7,672 nt of DNA, from contig JAAYHA010000029.1 of NCBI GenBank assembly GCA_012727545.1, positions 1 through 7,672 of the forward strand, read 5' to 3'. The notes under the pieces are model-generated. The model was not told the DNA's origin. It ran no database searches and saw nothing but the letters and a program-made list of their open reading frames with translations. Both the position numbers and the translations under genes were made by a program. The stretch is from Synergistaceae bacterium (lineage in GTDB: Bacteria; Synergistota; Synergistia; Synergistales; Synergistaceae). Shown piece after piece: positions 7,289 through 7,672 of this stretch. How positions within the stretch are numbered: position 1 is the stretch's first letter; every line of letters starts with the position of its first letter.

Positions 7289-7672
7289 CTTTTGTCTCTC
7301 CCTTCCCGGAGAACTTAAACTGCAGCGGAAGCAGATCGCTTAGCCTGAAGATCACCGGTATTCCATCCTCTTCAAGCACAACATTCATATCGCCGTTGAA
7401 TTCCGCAAGAAACTGCCTGCAGGCTCCGCAGGGAGGACAGATCTTTCCTTCTTTGCCGCCTGTAACAGCTATTGCTACAGGCTTGATACGGCCTTCCCTA
7501 ACCGCTGTCGTCATCGCATTCCGTTCAGCGCAGATGGACAGGCCGAAGCTGCCATTTTCTACGTTGCATCCGGATACTACGCTCCCGTCTTCAAAGAGTA
7601 TAGCCGCCCCTACCGGGAAAGAGGAATAAGGTACATATGCGAATTCCGCTGCCCTCTTTGCTTCGATCAAAA
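7278..7672 (-). CDS. cdd: Cytidine deaminase (5' end cut off by window)
   Basis: This enzyme hydrolyses cytidine and deoxycytidine to uridine and deoxyuridine plus ammonia in pyrimidine salvage. It is the small, zinc-dependent homotetrameric type. About 130 residues are visible. Numbered from the TTG at 7670, they show the substrate-binding block GCNVENGSFG (34-43), the catalytic CAER (Cys47 zinc ligand, Glu49 proton shuttle) and PPCGAC (79-84) giving the other zinc ligands, Cys81 and Cys84. The TTG at the window edge is probably a leucine codon and not the start. Relatives such as the Bacillus protein have several more residues before the equivalent of this LIEAKRAAEFAYVPYSSFPV segment, so the true start should lie just outside. 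The end overlaps era by 11 bases, which supports joint transcription and translation. Confidence 0.95.
   Translation of the reverse strand, partial: LIEAKRAAEFAYVPYSSFPVGAAILFEDGSVVSGCNVENGSFGLSICAERNAMTTAVREGRIKPVAIAVTGGKEGKICPPCGACRQFLAEFNGDMNVVLEEDGIPVIFRLSDLLPLQFKFSGKGETKDDK

Noticed and set aside
7668..7670. TTG at the window edge as the true start of cdd
   Set aside because: The family has several conserved-length residues before this point and no ribosome binding site can be seen because the sequence ends; leucine in a longer protein is more likely.
1..7672. A novel defence, mobile or biosynthetic system in the window
   Set aside because: Every base is accounted for by six well-known housekeeping genes and short gaps. 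I see no transposase, integrase, repeat array, or abrupt change in base or codon use.

Overview
The window is a solid run of bacterial housekeeping genes, all on the minus strand. Transcription runs from high to low coordinates: cdd (cytidine deaminase, 5' end outside the window), era (ribosome-assembly GTPase), recO (recombination mediator), glyQ and glyS (alpha and beta subunits of tetrameric glycyl-tRNA synthetase) and ppdK (pyruvate, phosphate dikinase, 3' end outside the window). Nothing convincing is encoded on the plus strand; the open frames there are antisense shadows of the real genes.

Gene order, the two-subunit GlyRS and the moderate base composition (by eye just under 50% G+C) suggest an anaerobic Gram-positive-like lineage. 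The cdd-era-recO-glyQ-glyS order is familiar from Firmicutes, and the protein flavour, especially GlyQ, also looks compatible with Synergistota. This assignment is an impression from memory, not a search result.

Layout: cdd and era overlap by 11 bases. The era stop and recO start share four bases (TTGA). A 47-base gap with a strong ribosome binding site precedes glyQ. glyQ and glyS overlap by one base (TAATG). A 59-base, very A+T-rich gap separates glyS from ppdK. No intergenic stretch approaches 300 bases. The spacing fits one polycistronic transcript, with a possible additional promoter just ahead of ppdK.

The genes cover pyrimidine salvage, 30S ribosome maturation, DNA repair, tRNA charging and PEP/pyruvate interconversion. 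This is a conserved growth-linked cluster rather than a single pathway. I saw no mobile element, CRISPR array, RNA gene, phage gene or clearly new system. The most notable unexplained structure is an intrinsic-terminator-like hairpin plus T-tract lying inside the recO reading frame, in the sense orientation. Also worth a look are the weak TTG start of recO, the absence of a PPDK regulator gene between glyS and ppdK, and the likely promoter in that gap.
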